From positions 434,001 through 498,000 of the forward strand of contig NZ_STGI01000001.1 of assembly GCF_004804275.1 (NCBI RefSeq): a DNA stretch of 64,000 nucleotides. The letters run 5' to 3'. A program made the position numbers and the translations under genes. Source of the DNA: Herbaspirillum sp. ST 5-3. Lineage in GTDB: Bacteria; Pseudomonadota; Gammaproteobacteria; Burkholderiales; Burkholderiaceae_D. Shown piece after piece: positions 44,576 through 53,426 of this stretch; position 1 is the stretch's first letter, and every line of letters begins with the position of its first letter. The notes beneath the pieces are model-generated. The model was not told where the DNA came from, did no database searches, and saw only the letters and a program-made list of their open reading frames with translations.

Positions 44576-45046
44576 ATGAAAACTTTACGCATAGGCCTGA
44601 TCGCGGATACACACGGATTGTTGCGACCGGAAGCCCGTGTCGCGCTCAAGGGCGTGGACTTAATCATTCACGCCGGCGATATCTGCAACGCCGAGGTCTT
44701 GCATGCGCTCCAGCAGATTGCTCCCGTCGTCGCCGTGCGCGGCAATAACGACAGGGGCGCCTGGGCTGACGCATTGCATGAAAGGGAAACCGTCACGGTC
44801 GGCGGCGTCGCCATCCATGTGGTGCATGACCTCGCCGATCTCGACCTCGACCCGAAAAGCGCCGGCATTCAGGTTGTGGTCAGCGGCCATTCCCATCGGC
44901 CCTCGCTGAAGATGGAGGGCGGCGTCCAGTTCGTCAATCCCGGCAGCGCCGGCCCGCGCCGCTTCAAGTTGCCGATTTCGCTGGGCTTTCTCCACATCAG
45001 CAACGGCAGCGCGAAAGTGGAGCTGCAAACGCTGGAAGTGGATTAG
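44576..45046 (+). CDS. Metallophosphoesterase of the YfcE/MJ0936 type
   Basis: Soluble phosphodiesterase of 156 aa. The metal-binding motifs are in order: GLIADTHGLLRPE (DxH), IIHAGDICN (GDxx), VRGNNDRG (GNND), and VVSGHSHRP (GHxH) near residue 100. Family members cleave small phosphodiesters with Mn or Ni. I choose ATG 44576, just before the first motif; the frame is open upstream but that part has no similarity. It is divergent from the cysE leader transcript. Confidence 0.9.
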   Translation: MKTLRIGLIADTHGLLRPEARVALKGVDLIIHAGDICNAEVLHALQQIAPVVAVRGNNDRGAWADALHERETVTVGGVAIHVVHDLADLDLDPKSAGIQVVVSGHSHRPSLKMEGGVQFVNPGSAGPRRFKLPISLGFLHISNGSAKVELQTLEVD

Positions 45047-45158
45047 CAGACATGCTACTCAGGCCTGCTAATTGCATCATGGCCCGACAGCCATTCCTGA
45101 CGGACATGCCCGATCCTGATTCATGGTAATGTGCCATCACCCCAATGCTCCGGAAAGG

Positions 45159-46685
45159 ATGCCCGTGAAATTTCGTCTGCCCTCGCAACTCGCCTCCGTC
45201 ACCTTGTTCATGGCTGCACTCTCGTTGACAGCCTGCGTCGATTCCGCCTCGACCACCAGCGCAGCCACCAAACCCGTCGCCGCATCAGAGTCCTCCGGTT
45301 CCTCGTCTTACGATCCTGCAAAGATGGATCTGAAACCCGTGCCGGCAAAAGTCACGTCCGAACGTCATACCGGTGCCTATGCCGAAGGCAGCGCGCTCAG
45401 CACGGGACCGATACTGAAGCCGCTCGACCCGTCGCCGGTGAAGACGATACGGCTGGATACCACGCACAAGATCATCGACCTCGCACCGGGCGTCAAATTC
45501 AGCGGCTGGACCTTCGGCGACCAGGTGCCGGGGCCGACAGTGCATGTACGCGTCGGTGACCGTGTCAAGTTCTCGATGACGAATCGCAGCGACGAGCCCG
45601 TGCCCGGCCCGCGCATGACGGCCGCACCGATGATGCACTCGATGGATTTTCATGCGGCGATGGTTTCGCCGGAAGACAAGTATCGCTCGATCGCGCCGGG
45701 GCAAACCATGGAGTTCGAGTTCACGCCCAATTATCCCGGCGTCTTCATGTATCACTGCGGCACGCCGATGACGCTGGAACATATCGCATCGGGCATGTAT
45801 GGCGCCGTGGTGGTCGAACCGCGTGGCGGCTATCCGACCAAGGCGGACCGCGAATACGTGATCATCCAGAGCGAGTTTTACGTCAAGCAGGCACCCGGCA
45901 ACGCGAAGGTGCAGGGCATACCGCTCTATGTGCTGGACGGCGACCGCTTGCGCAACGCGCAGCCGACCCACACCGTGTTCAACGGCGTGCACAACGGGAT
46001 GATGCGCACTCCCCTCCCCGCCAAGCCGGGCGAGCGGGTGCGCTTGTACGTGCTGAACGCCGGCCCGAGCAAGACTTCCAGCTTCCATGTGGTCGGCGCG
46101 ATCTTCGACCGCGTCTGGATCGAGGGTAATCCGGACAACCAGTTCCGCGGCATGCAGACCGTGCTGCTCGGTTCGTCGAACAGCGCGATCGTGGAATTCG
46201 TGGTTCCCGAAGAGGGTTCGTATGTGATGGTCGATCACCACTTCGCCAATGCATCGCAGGGCGCGGTCGGCCTGATCAGCACCGGCGCCGCCGGCGAGCA
46301 CGCGACGGAACACCACAACATCGCCGCGTCGCCGACGCCGACCGACCCGGACGAAATACAAGGGAAACAGCAGTTCGAATCGAAGTGTCTCGCCTGTCAT
46401 GCGATCGAAGGCGGCCGCGGCAAGAAGATCGGCCCCGACCTGGCCGGTGTGACCAAGCGCCGCTCCGACGACTGGCTGCGCCGCTGGTTGAAGTCACCCG
46501 AGCAGATGCTGGCCAGCGATGCCGACGCGAAGACGCTGCTCAAGCAGTTCAACAATCTGCCGATGCCGAACCAGAATCTGTCGGATGCCGAAATCTCGCA
46601 TTTCATCAAGTATTTCCACTGGCTTGATTCCCAGCCCGGCCCCGCGCCGATGGATCACGAGAGCAACGAGAAAGGAAAGTCATGA
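45159..46685 (+). CDS. nirK: Copper nitrite reductase fused to cytochrome c, lipoprotein type
   Basis: Reduces nitrite to NO in the periplasm; 508 aa. The two cupredoxin domains keep all ligands: type 1 copper His160, Cys200, His208, Met213; type 2 copper His165, His199 and His360; the catalytic Asp164 and His310 are also present. A C-terminal class I cytochrome c follows (CLACH at residues 410-414, later PMPNQ with the Met ligand), as in Ralstonia-type NirK fusions. The N terminus ends in a lipobox (SLTAC, Cys26), so it is anchored to a membrane. ATG 45159 is preferred over 45123 because it gives a normal signal peptide. Its stop overlaps the next gene. Confidence 0.93.
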   Translation: MPVKFRLPSQLASVTLFMAALSLTACVDSASTTSAATKPVAASESSGSSSYDPAKMDLKPVPAKVTSERHTGAYAEGSALSTGPILKPLDPSPVKTIRLDTTHKIIDLAPGVKFSGWTFGDQVPGPTVHVRVGDRVKFSMTNRSDEPVPGPRMTAAPMMHSMDFHAAMVSPEDKYRSIAPGQTMEFEFTPNYPGVFMYHCGTPMTLEHIASGMYGAVVVEPRGGYPTKADREYVIIQSEFYVKQAPGNAKVQGIPLYVLDGDRLRNAQPTHTVFNGVHNGMMRTPLPAKPGERVRLYVLNAGPSKTSSFHVVGAIFDRVWIEGNPDNQFRGMQTVLLGSSNSAIVEFVVPEEGSYVMVDHHFANASQGAVGLISTGAAGEHATEHHNIAASPTPTDPDEIQGKQQFESKCLACHAIEGGRGKKIGPDLAGVTKRRSDDWLRRWLKSPEQMLASDADAKTLLKQFNNLPMPNQNLSDAEISHFIKYFHWLDSQPGPAPMDHESNEKGKS

Positions 46686-47131
46686 ACGCACCGGTAAAGG
46701 CTGCACTTGCATTCGCGCTGGCTGCGTGCTGCACGGCAGCGTTTGCCTGCGGTCACTGCGTCGAAGACAAGGTGGCCGCCGTCTATGACCATGCGGAACT
46801 GATGCGCGCCGAGGCAGCGCGTCATCATGTCGCGTACTGCGCGATCGACGGCAAGCTCGAGTACCTGCAGTCCGGCGATGTCGCGCAGCGCGGCCTTGTG
46901 CAGGCAGCAGAGGCAACACCGGGCGTCGATCGCGGCAGCATCCGTATTTCCGTCGATAACGCCGCGTTGTCTTTCTCCTTCGATCCGTCCAAGGTGTCGG
47001 TGGACAAGGCAGTGCGTACGATGAACAAGAAGATTGCCGCACAGGGATTGCGCCTGGATCCCATGCGCGTGATGGAGCGCACTGCGGTACTGAAAAATGT
47101 CGAGGCAGCATCGCCTACGCGCCGCCCTTGA
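46682..47131 (+). CDS. Small exported protein coupled to nirK
   Basis: Exported protein of 149 aa with a signal peptide and an early FACGHCVEDK segment holding a Cys-x-x-Cys pair just after the cleavage site. The rest looks like a small alpha/beta fold related to heavy-metal-associated domains (GSIRISVDNAALSFSFDPSKV). The ATG overlaps the nirK stop by 4 bp, so it is made together with the reductase. A role in copper delivery to NirK is plausible but inferred only from position and the cysteine pair. Confidence 0.6.
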   Translation: MNAPVKAALAFALAACCTAAFACGHCVEDKVAAVYDHAELMRAEAARHHVAYCAIDGKLEYLQSGDVAQRGLVQAAEATPGVDRGSIRISVDNAALSFSFDPSKVSVDKAVRTMNKKIAAQGLRLDPMRVMERTAVLKNVEAASPTRRP

Positions 47132-47197
47132 AGAAGTTCCACGTAAGAATTGCAAGACACGGTAAAAACGCGCAGCACCATGAATGACGCGCGGCAC

Positions 47198-47222
47198 GTG
47201 CGCCGGTTCGCCACCGGCGCAC
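47198..47222 (+). terminator. Strong hairpin between the nirK and nor operons
   Basis: GTGCGCCGGT and ACCGGCGCAC form a perfect 10-bp stem with a 5-nt loop. No T-tract follows, so it may be a factor-assisted terminator or an RNA end stabiliser. It separates the nirK pair from the nor promoter about 100 bp further on. Confidence 0.5.
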
Positions 47223-47319
47223 CCGCCCCTTCCTGAAATCCGCCGCGACACTGCTGCCGCCGCGGAGCGCGGCTTGCATCATCCATCGCATCGCCCATCG
47301 CCCCGTTTCCCCCTGGATT

Positions 47320-47336
47320 TTGGCATCCTTATTGCT
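47320..47336 (+). promoter_or_regulatory. Sigma-54 promoter of the nor operon
   Basis: TTGGCATCCTTATTGCT matches the sigma-54 consensus (TGGCAC-N5-TTGCW) with one mismatch; the GG and GC are exactly 10 nt apart. It stands 35 bp before the 41-aa gene that opens the nor operon. NorR-dependent sigma-54 control of nor genes is established in Cupriavidus necator and E. coli; no norR gene is in this window. Confidence 0.75.
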
Positions 47337-47370
47337 GTGCCCGGATATCTCGGCATTGGAGGGATAGTCC

Positions 47371-47496
47371 ATGCACGGCACTGCACTGTACGGCCCGCTC
47401 AAACTCGTCAGCCTGCTGATAGTAATCCTGATGCTGGCCGCCATCGTATATGGCGGATACATCTCGATCAGCTACTGGTCCGGTATCGGTGTTTGA
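47371..47496 (+). CDS. 41-aa nor-operon membrane peptide
   Basis: Frame from ATG 47371 to TGA 47496, with GGAGGG upstream. The product has one hydrophobic helix of about 24 residues (KLVSLLIVILMLAAIVYGGY) and a short polar tail (SYWSGIGV). It is the first gene after the sigma-54 promoter and ends 18 bp before norC, so it is expressed with the NO reductase. It may be an assembly factor or extra subunit; function unknown. Confidence 0.7.
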   Translation: MHGTALYGPLKLVSLLIVILMLAAIVYGGYISISYWSGIGV

Positions 47497-47514
47497 GGGG
47501 AGGCGCGGCACAAC

Positions 47515-48387
47515 ATGAACAAACGACAAACCCGCCTCTTCGCCATCGGCTCGACCACCGTCCTGGCGCTGGCCTTCCTTGGCATGACCATCGACACCCA
47601 TCGCCAGGTCGACAAGCTGACCAACGCGGAAAACCTCACGCCGGCGGTGATACATGGCAAGGATGTCTGGCACAAGTACAACTGCATCAACTGCCACACC
47701 TTGTTCGGCGAGGGCGCGTACTATGCGCCGGACCTGACAAAAATCACGCAATACCGTGGCGCGCCCTATCTGCGCGCCTACCTGCATGACCCCTCCAAGT
47801 TTTACAACGAGCAGCGCCATCGCCGCCTGATGCCGACGCAAAACCTGGCCGACAATGAAATCACCGACCTGCTCGCCTTTCTCGACTGGGTCAGCAAGGT
47901 CGATAATCAGGGCTGGCCGCCGCGTCCCATCCTGGTGACAGGTTCGACCATCCCCGGCACCGGCGCAAGCCCGGCGCAGCAGCAGAATCCGGCCGGCACA
48001 CCGGCCGGCGGGGCGCAGAAGGCGCCGGGCGCACGTCCTGTCACCTCGGGCGACGATCCGGTCGCGCTGGGAGAGACCTTGTTCCGCTCCTCGCCGCCCG
48101 GCTGCTTCGCCTGCCACTCGGTGGCGCCCGGCGTGAACCTGGTCGGTCCCTCGCTCTCCGGCGTGGCGACCCGCGCGCAGCAGATGATCAGCTCGGGCGA
48201 GTACAAGGGCTCGGCCAAGGACGCCGCCGCCTACATACGCGAGTCGATCGTCAAGCCGAGCGCATTCCTCGTTCCCGGCCCGACCTTCTCCGCGAACGGC
48301 CAGTCCTTCATGCCGGATACCTACGGCAAGGATCTCAAGCCGGAGCAGATCGATCAGCTGGTCGCCTATCTGATGAGCTTGAAATGA
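47515..48387 (+). CDS. norC: Nitric oxide reductase subunit C with a second cytochrome c domain
   Basis: Membrane-anchored electron-entry subunit of NO reductase; 290 aa, about twice the usual 150. The N-terminal helix (residues 8-25) and first haem domain (CINCH, 57-61; Met106 in RLMPTQN) are standard NorC with FGEGAYYAPDLT. A Pro/Ala/Gly-rich linker (about 142-175) leads to a second class I cytochrome c domain (CFACH, 197-201; Met in SFMPDTYG). The extra haem could take electrons from a periplasmic donor. It is followed by norB after 40 bp. Confidence 0.92.
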   Translation: MNKRQTRLFAIGSTTVLALAFLGMTIDTHRQVDKLTNAENLTPAVIHGKDVWHKYNCINCHTLFGEGAYYAPDLTKITQYRGAPYLRAYLHDPSKFYNEQRHRRLMPTQNLADNEITDLLAFLDWVSKVDNQGWPPRPILVTGSTIPGTGASPAQQQNPAGTPAGGAQKAPGARPVTSGDDPVALGETLFRSSPPGCFACHSVAPGVNLVGPSLSGVATRAQQMISSGEYKGSAKDAAAYIRESIVKPSAFLVPGPTFSANGQSFMPDTYGKDLKPEQIDQLVAYLMSLK

Positions 48388-48427
48388 CAATCCGGGTCTA
48401 GAGAGTGTTACGAAAGGGAGAACTGCA

Positions 48428-49798
48428 ATGCGATATCGGTCCCAGGCAGTAGCGTATTGGTACTTTGCGGTGGCAATGGTGCTGTTCGGCTTGCAGCTCG
48501 TGTTCGGTCTGCTGTCCGCCTCGAAGTATCTCGGTCCCGACCCCTTGCTGTACATCCTGCCCTTCGACGTGACGAAGATGATCCACACCAATCTTCTGAT
48601 CGTCTGGGTGCTCACCGGCTTCATGGGCGCGACCTACTGGATGGTGCCGGACGAGTCGCGCACCGAGCTGCACAGCGTCAAGCTCGCGTATATCCAGCTG
48701 ATCCTGTGGGTGCTGATGGGCGTGAGCGCTGTGATCGGTTACCTGTTCCGCTACGGCACCGGCAACAAGCTGCTGGAGCAGCCACTGCCGCACAAGATCG
48801 TGATCGTGATCGTGATGCTGATGTTCCTCTATAACATCGGCATGACCATCCGCAAATCCGGGCGCTTCACCACCACCGAAGGCGTGCTGCTGCTCGGCCT
48901 CGGCAGTGCGGCACTGCTGTACCTGCCCTCGCTGATCGAATTCCGCAATTACACGATTTCCATTTTCTATCGTTGGTGGACCATTCACCTGTGGGTGGAA
49001 GGCGTGTGGGAAATGATCCAGGGCGGCTTCCTCGCGTATCTGCTGATCCGGCTGTCGGGCGCCGACCGCGAAGTGATGGAAAAGTGGCTGTACGTGATCG
49101 TCGGACTGGTGTTCATCGCCGGCATCATCGGCACCGCGCACCACTATTACTGGGTCGGCGTGCCGCATTATTGGCTGCCGATCGGCGGCTTCTTCAGCGC
49201 GCTGGAACCGGTGGCACTGATCGGCATGGCGATCTATGCCTATTCCGCGATACGCCGCTCCGGCCTCGCGCATCCGAATGTGCTCGCGCTGCACTGGACC
49301 GTGGGCAGCGCGGTGTTCACCATGTTCGGCGCCGGCCTGCTCGGGCTGGCGCATACCTGGCCGAGCGTGAACAAGTGGACGCACGGCACCCTGATTACCG
49401 CCATGCACGGCCATGCCGCCTTTTACGGCGCATACGCGATGATCGTGCTGGCGATGATCAGCTACGCGCTGCCCGCGATGACCAGCGAGCGGAGCGAAGG
49501 CGGCAGCAGCGTGGGCTTCTGGGCGTTCTGGCTGCAACTGGCCGGCATGTTCGGCATGACGCTGTCGTTTGCCACGGCCGGCATCGGCCAGGTCTACCTT
49601 GAGCGCATTCTCGGCCTCGGATATCTCGACACGCAGCTGCGCATCCAGGTCCACTTCGTGATGCTGATCGTGACGGCATCGCTGTTTACCATCGGCGCGG
49701 CACTGTTCATCTGGGACTTCTTCCGCAGGGCGCCGCGCTTCGACCTGATTGAAGATGTTGCGCCGGCGGGCGCCGGCCGGGCCGGAGCCATGCCGTGA
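48428..49798 (+). CDS. norB: Nitric oxide reductase subunit B
   Basis: Catalytic subunit reducing 2 NO to N2O; 456 aa, twelve membrane helices, haem-copper oxidase superfamily. Ligand-bearing stretches are MIHTNLLIVWVLTG (low-spin haem His), WWTIHLWVEGVWEM (FeB site His plus the nearby glutamate), GTAHHYYW (FeB histidines), and MHGHAAFYGAYAM (haem b3 and b histidines). Length and lack of an N-terminal cytochrome extension mean the NorC-dependent cNOR type rather than quinol-type qNOR. ATG 48428 with AAAGGGAG upstream. Confidence 0.96.
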   Translation: MRYRSQAVAYWYFAVAMVLFGLQLVFGLLSASKYLGPDPLLYILPFDVTKMIHTNLLIVWVLTGFMGATYWMVPDESRTELHSVKLAYIQLILWVLMGVSAVIGYLFRYGTGNKLLEQPLPHKIVIVIVMLMFLYNIGMTIRKSGRFTTTEGVLLLGLGSAALLYLPSLIEFRNYTISIFYRWWTIHLWVEGVWEMIQGGFLAYLLIRLSGADREVMEKWLYVIVGLVFIAGIIGTAHHYYWVGVPHYWLPIGGFFSALEPVALIGMAIYAYSAIRRSGLAHPNVLALHWTVGSAVFTMFGAGLLGLAHTWPSVNKWTHGTLITAMHGHAAFYGAYAMIVLAMISYALPAMTSERSEGGSSVGFWAFWLQLAGMFGMTLSFATAGIGQVYLERILGLGYLDTQLRIQVHFVMLIVTASLFTIGAALFIWDFFRRAPRFDLIEDVAPAGAGRAGAMP

Positions 49799-49815
49799 GC
49801 AAGGACTGAACAGGC

Positions 49816-50616
49816 ATGCAGATCGCCGCCATCCGGCCGGCCGACGAGCCGTTCTATGTTCCCTCCGGCGACGAAGTGCGCATCTTCGAGCAATGCCATG
49901 CGCGCAATCTGGCCGTCATGCTGAAAGGCCCGACCGGCTGCGGCAAGACGCGCTTCATCGAGCACATGGCATGGCGGCTCGACCGCCCGGTCATCACCAT
50001 CTCCTGCCACGACGACCTGACCGCAAGCGACCTGGTCGGCCGCTTCCTGATCCGCCATGACGGCACGGTATGGCAGGACGGGCCGCTGACGCGCGCGGTG
50101 CGCGAAGGCGCGATCTGCTATCTCGATGAAATCGTCGAGGCGCGCCAGGACACGGTGGTGGTGCTGCATCCGCTCACCGATTACCGGCGCATGCTGCCCA
50201 TCGACAAGACCGGCGAACTGATCGAAGCAGCCGACGGATTCCAACTGGTCGTGTCGTACAACCCCGGCTATCAGCGCATGCTCAAGGACCTGAAGCCGAG
50301 CACGCGCCAGCGCTTTGTCGCGCTCGACCTCGGCTTTCCGCCGGCGGAGCGCGAGATCCGCATCATCGAACATGAAAGCGGCGCCGATCGCCCCACCGTG
50401 CATGCGCTGGTGACGCTGGGGCTGCGCCTGCGCGCGCTGCAGGATCGCGGCCTCGCGGAAGTGCCGAGCACGCGCCTGCTGATCGCCGCCGCACGCCTGA
50501 TCGCCAGCGGCATCGAAGCCCGGCAGGCATGCTACGCCGCGCTGGTATCACCGCTCTCGGACGATGCTGCGCTGGGGGGCGCGATGCGCGATCTGGTGGA
50601 CGCGACTTTTATCTGA
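49816..50616 (+). CDS. norQ: NorQ/CbbQ-type MoxR AAA+ ATPase
   Basis: ATPase of 266 aa needed to activate NO reductase, probably by inserting the non-haem iron of NorB together with NorD. Walker A is GPTGCGKT (residues 38-45), Walker B is CYLDEIVEA, sensor 1 is in VSYNPGYQ and the arginine finger region is STRQRFVAL; the C-terminal CbbQ_C part follows. It begins 17 bp after norB and overlaps norD by one base, so it is in the same operon. Confidence 0.94.
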   Translation: MQIAAIRPADEPFYVPSGDEVRIFEQCHARNLAVMLKGPTGCGKTRFIEHMAWRLDRPVITISCHDDLTASDLVGRFLIRHDGTVWQDGPLTRAVREGAICYLDEIVEARQDTVVVLHPLTDYRRMLPIDKTGELIEAADGFQLVVSYNPGYQRMLKDLKPSTRQRFVALDLGFPPAEREIRIIEHESGADRPTVHALVTLGLRLRALQDRGLAEVPSTRLLIAAARLIASGIEARQACYAALVSPLSDDAALGGAMRDLVDATFI

Positions 50617-52649
50617 TGGCCGAAGCCGAAGACGTCCTGGTCGATGTCGCGCACCACGCGACGGTGTACGCGCAAGACCTGTGGCGTCGGCACCGCCCGT
50701 CGCGCGCGCATGCGCCATCGCTCCGGCTCACCGACGTCGCACAACGCATCAGCCTGTTGCTCACCGCCGTGTTCGGCAATGCGTCGCCGCTGCGTGCAGC
50801 CCAGCCGCCACCGCCGCCGACCTTGCTGCAAACCTTGTTTCGGCGGCACGAACAGCCGCTGTCGCAACAAGCTCTGGCGGCGACCGACGGCGACACCATC
50901 TGGCTGCCCGCCGAGTTGCCCGGGCGATCGACGGAAGCTGCAATCGAACGCTATCGCATCCTCGCGCTGCAACAGGCGATGCGCCTGATGCGCCGCAGCG
51001 CGCAGCCATTGCCGCCCACGGCAACGGCGCTGGAGCGCGACCTGTACCTGCTGCTGGAAGCGATTGCCGCCGATGCCGCGCTGGCGTGCCTGCTTCCCGG
51101 CCTGGTCGAGGGGCTGAATGCCTTGCGGCGCGACGCACTGGCGCAACGTCCCGCGCTAGAACGTTTTGGCGCAGGCAGGCGCCGGCTCGAAGAGCTGTTG
51201 CGCGCCATCTTGCGCACGGATTGCCGCGCTGCGCCGCCGGGCTTGCTCATCGCCTCCTCGCCGTCGGAAGCATGGCTGCAGGCACAATCGCTCGCGGCAG
51301 CCATGCTGCTTGAATCGGATCCCGCGCTACAACGCATCCGCCATCCGCTCTGCAAGGATCTGTGGACCGGCGAGTTCAAGTGCCCGCCCTCTCCATCCAA
51401 TGCAATGGATGCGAGAAGCACTGATCTTGCCAAAAAGAGCGACAAGCCACCGCGCAGTGCGCGCCTCGCTCGCCGTCCCGAAGTGCGCGAAGCAGCCGAG
51501 GACGAAGACGACCGGCGCACCGGTCCGTGGATGGTGCAGACCGCGCAACCGCAGGAGCATGCGGAAGATCCGATCGGCATGCAGCGGCCCACCGACCGGG
51601 ATGAATCGACGGCCGCCGAGGATTTCGCGGATTCGCTCTCCGAACTGCCGGAGGCGCGCCTGGTGGCCACACCCGGCCAGCCAAAGGAAGTGCTGCTGTC
51701 GGACGATCCGCTGCCGTCGCGCACAAGAACTGCCGCCGCCGCAACACCCGGCGACGCGGCCACATTCACCTATCCGGAATGGGATTACCGCATCGGCGCC
51801 TACCGCGAACCGGGCGCACGCGTTCATCTTCTGCCGGCATCGCAGGGCTCACCGCAATGGGTGGCCACCACGCTGGCCGAACACCGCGCGATGCTGGACG
51901 CGATCCGTCGCCGCTTCGAGATGCTGCGCGCCGACCGCGTGCGCCTGCGCAAGCAGATCGACGGCGCGGACATCGACCTCGACGCCTATATCGACAGCCG
52001 GGCCGATTTCCACGCCGGCCGGCCGATGGCGCAGGGTTTGTATCAGACCTGGCGCGCATCCCGGCGCGACATGGCGATTGCGTTGCTGATCGATGTCAGC
52101 GGCTCGACCGATGCATGGGTGTCCGCGAACCGGCGCGTGATCGACGTGGAACGCGAAGCGCTGCTGCTGGTGTGCATCGCGCTGGAAGGCATGAACGAAC
52201 CCTTCGCGGTGCACGCATTTTCCGGCGAGGGGCCGGACAAGGTGACGCTGCGCACCATCAAGGACTTCAACGAGCATCACAGCGATGAAGTCGCGCAACG
52301 CATCGCCGCGCTGGAACCGGAGCACTACACCCGCGCCGGCGCAGCGCTACGCCATGTCACCGCAAACCTAATGCGGCAGACCGCGCGACACCGCCTGCTG
52401 TTGCTGCTGTCGGACGGCAAGCCAAACGATGTCGATGACTACGAAGGCCGCTATGGCGTGGAGGACATGCGTCAGGCGGTGACCGAAGCAAAATTGCAAG
52501 GCATCTTCCCCTTCTGCCTGACCATCGACCGGCAGGCCGCGAACTATCTGCCTCAGGTGTTCGGTGCGCATCAGTACGCGCTGTTGCCGCGGCCGGAACT
52601 GCTACCCACGGTGCTGCTGGATTGGCTGAAACGACTGGTCGCAGAATAA
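50616..52649 (+). CDS. norD: NorD von Willebrand factor A-domain protein
   Basis: Partner of NorQ; 677 aa. The N-terminal 350 residues are helical and Arg/Ala-rich, the middle (about 300-400) is acidic and low-complexity, and the C-terminal 190 residues form a VWA domain with an intact MIDAS site (LIDVSGSTDAW, Asp493; later LLSDGKPND). The start ATG 50616 overlaps the norQ stop (TGATG); a longer frame upstream is antiphase to norQ. NorD/NorQ pairs resemble CbbO/CbbQ metallochaperone complexes. It is last in the nor operon and convergent with the next gene. Confidence 0.93.
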   Translation: MAEAEDVLVDVAHHATVYAQDLWRRHRPSRAHAPSLRLTDVAQRISLLLTAVFGNASPLRAAQPPPPPTLLQTLFRRHEQPLSQQALAATDGDTIWLPAELPGRSTEAAIERYRILALQQAMRLMRRSAQPLPPTATALERDLYLLLEAIAADAALACLLPGLVEGLNALRRDALAQRPALERFGAGRRRLEELLRAILRTDCRAAPPGLLIASSPSEAWLQAQSLAAAMLLESDPALQRIRHPLCKDLWTGEFKCPPSPSNAMDARSTDLAKKSDKPPRSARLARRPEVREAAEDEDDRRTGPWMVQTAQPQEHAEDPIGMQRPTDRDESTAAEDFADSLSELPEARLVATPGQPKEVLLSDDPLPSRTRTAAAATPGDAATFTYPEWDYRIGAYREPGARVHLLPASQGSPQWVATTLAEHRAMLDAIRRRFEMLRADRVRLRKQIDGADIDLDAYIDSRADFHAGRPMAQGLYQTWRASRRDMAIALLIDVSGSTDAWVSANRRVIDVEREALLLVCIALEGMNEPFAVHAFSGEGPDKVTLRTIKDFNEHHSDEVAQRIAALEPEHYTRAGAALRHVTANLMRQTARHRLLLLLSDGKPNDVDDYEGRYGVEDMRQAVTEAKLQGIFPFCLTIDRQAANYLPQVFGAHQYALLPRPELLPTVLLDWLKRLVAE

Positions 52650-52658
52650 GGCCGGGTG

Positions 52659-53426
52659 TCAGATGCCGGCGTACCACTGATACCCGTGGCCGTCTTCCCA
52701 GTAGCCGCCCTTGCCGCCGCGAATTCTGTCCAGGCTCTCGACCAGTTCGATGCGGCTGAGATACTTCGCATGCTTGTAACCGAGCTGGCGCTCCACGCGC
52801 ACGCGCAAGGGCGCGCCGTTGGCGATCGGCAGCGCGCTGTCGTTGAGGTCGTAGGCGAGGATCGTCTGCGGATGGAAGGCGTCATCCATGTCGATGCTTT
52901 CGTAGTACTGCACCGAGCCGGGACCTTCCATCGGATCGGCGCAATGGAACACCACGAAGCGTGCCTCCGGACGCGGGCGCGCGACGTCGAGCACGCGCCC
53001 CAGCGGGACACCCGTCCATTTTCCGATCGCGCTCCAGCCTTCCACGCAATCATGGCGCGTGATCTGCGTGCGGCTCGGCATGGCGCGCAGTTGCGGCAGC
53101 GACAGTTGCAGAGGGTTTGCCACCAAGCCGTCGACCTTCAGTGCCCAGTCCCTGAAGCCGTTGGCAGCCAGCGCCTGATAGGCCGGGTTTTCCGGATTGC
53201 TGGTGCCGTTGCTGCGAAAGCGCGGCGACAGGTCGGCTTCGGTGAATTCCTGCGCCATCGTTGCACGCGGCAGCAATGCCTTGTGCGCCGTCCGGCTCAA
53301 GCCCTCGCCCGCCGACAGCATCTGCTGGAACCATTCGGCCCGGCTCAGGCGATCGCATCCGGCCATGCCCAGCACGGCCAGCACTTGTAAGGACTGGCGA
53401 AGGAATAGTCTCCTAGGCATTCTCAT
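52659..53426 (-). CDS. Sulfite-oxidase-like molybdopterin enzyme, lipoprotein-like
   Basis: Periplasmic oxidoreductase of 255 aa with a twin-arginine-like start (MPRRLFLRQSL) and a lipobox-like GMAGC near residue 24. The molybdenum-binding cysteine is in RHDCVEGWSAIGKWTGVPL, typical of the sulfite oxidase/YedY fold; YYESIDMDDAFHPQTILAYD and LRVRVERQLGYKHAKYL complete the cofactor domain. It lacks the dimerisation domain of true sulfite oxidase. It overlaps the cytochrome b561 gene by 14 bp, its likely electron partner. Confidence 0.88.
   Translation of the reverse strand: MRMPRRLFLRQSLQVLAVLGMAGCDRLSRAEWFQQMLSAGEGLSRTAHKALLPRATMAQEFTEADLSPRFRSNGTSNPENPAYQALAANGFRDWALKVDGLVANPLQLSLPQLRAMPSRTQITRHDCVEGWSAIGKWTGVPLGRVLDVARPRPEARFVVFHCADPMEGPGSVQYYESIDMDDAFHPQTILAYDLNDSALPIANGAPLRVRVERQLGYKHAKYLSRIELVESLDRIRGGKGGYWEDGHGYQWYAGI

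Noticed and set aside
45047-45158. Search for an FNR/Dnr (TTGAT-N4-ATCAA) or sigma-54 site upstream of nirK
   Set aside because: No acceptable match found by eye.
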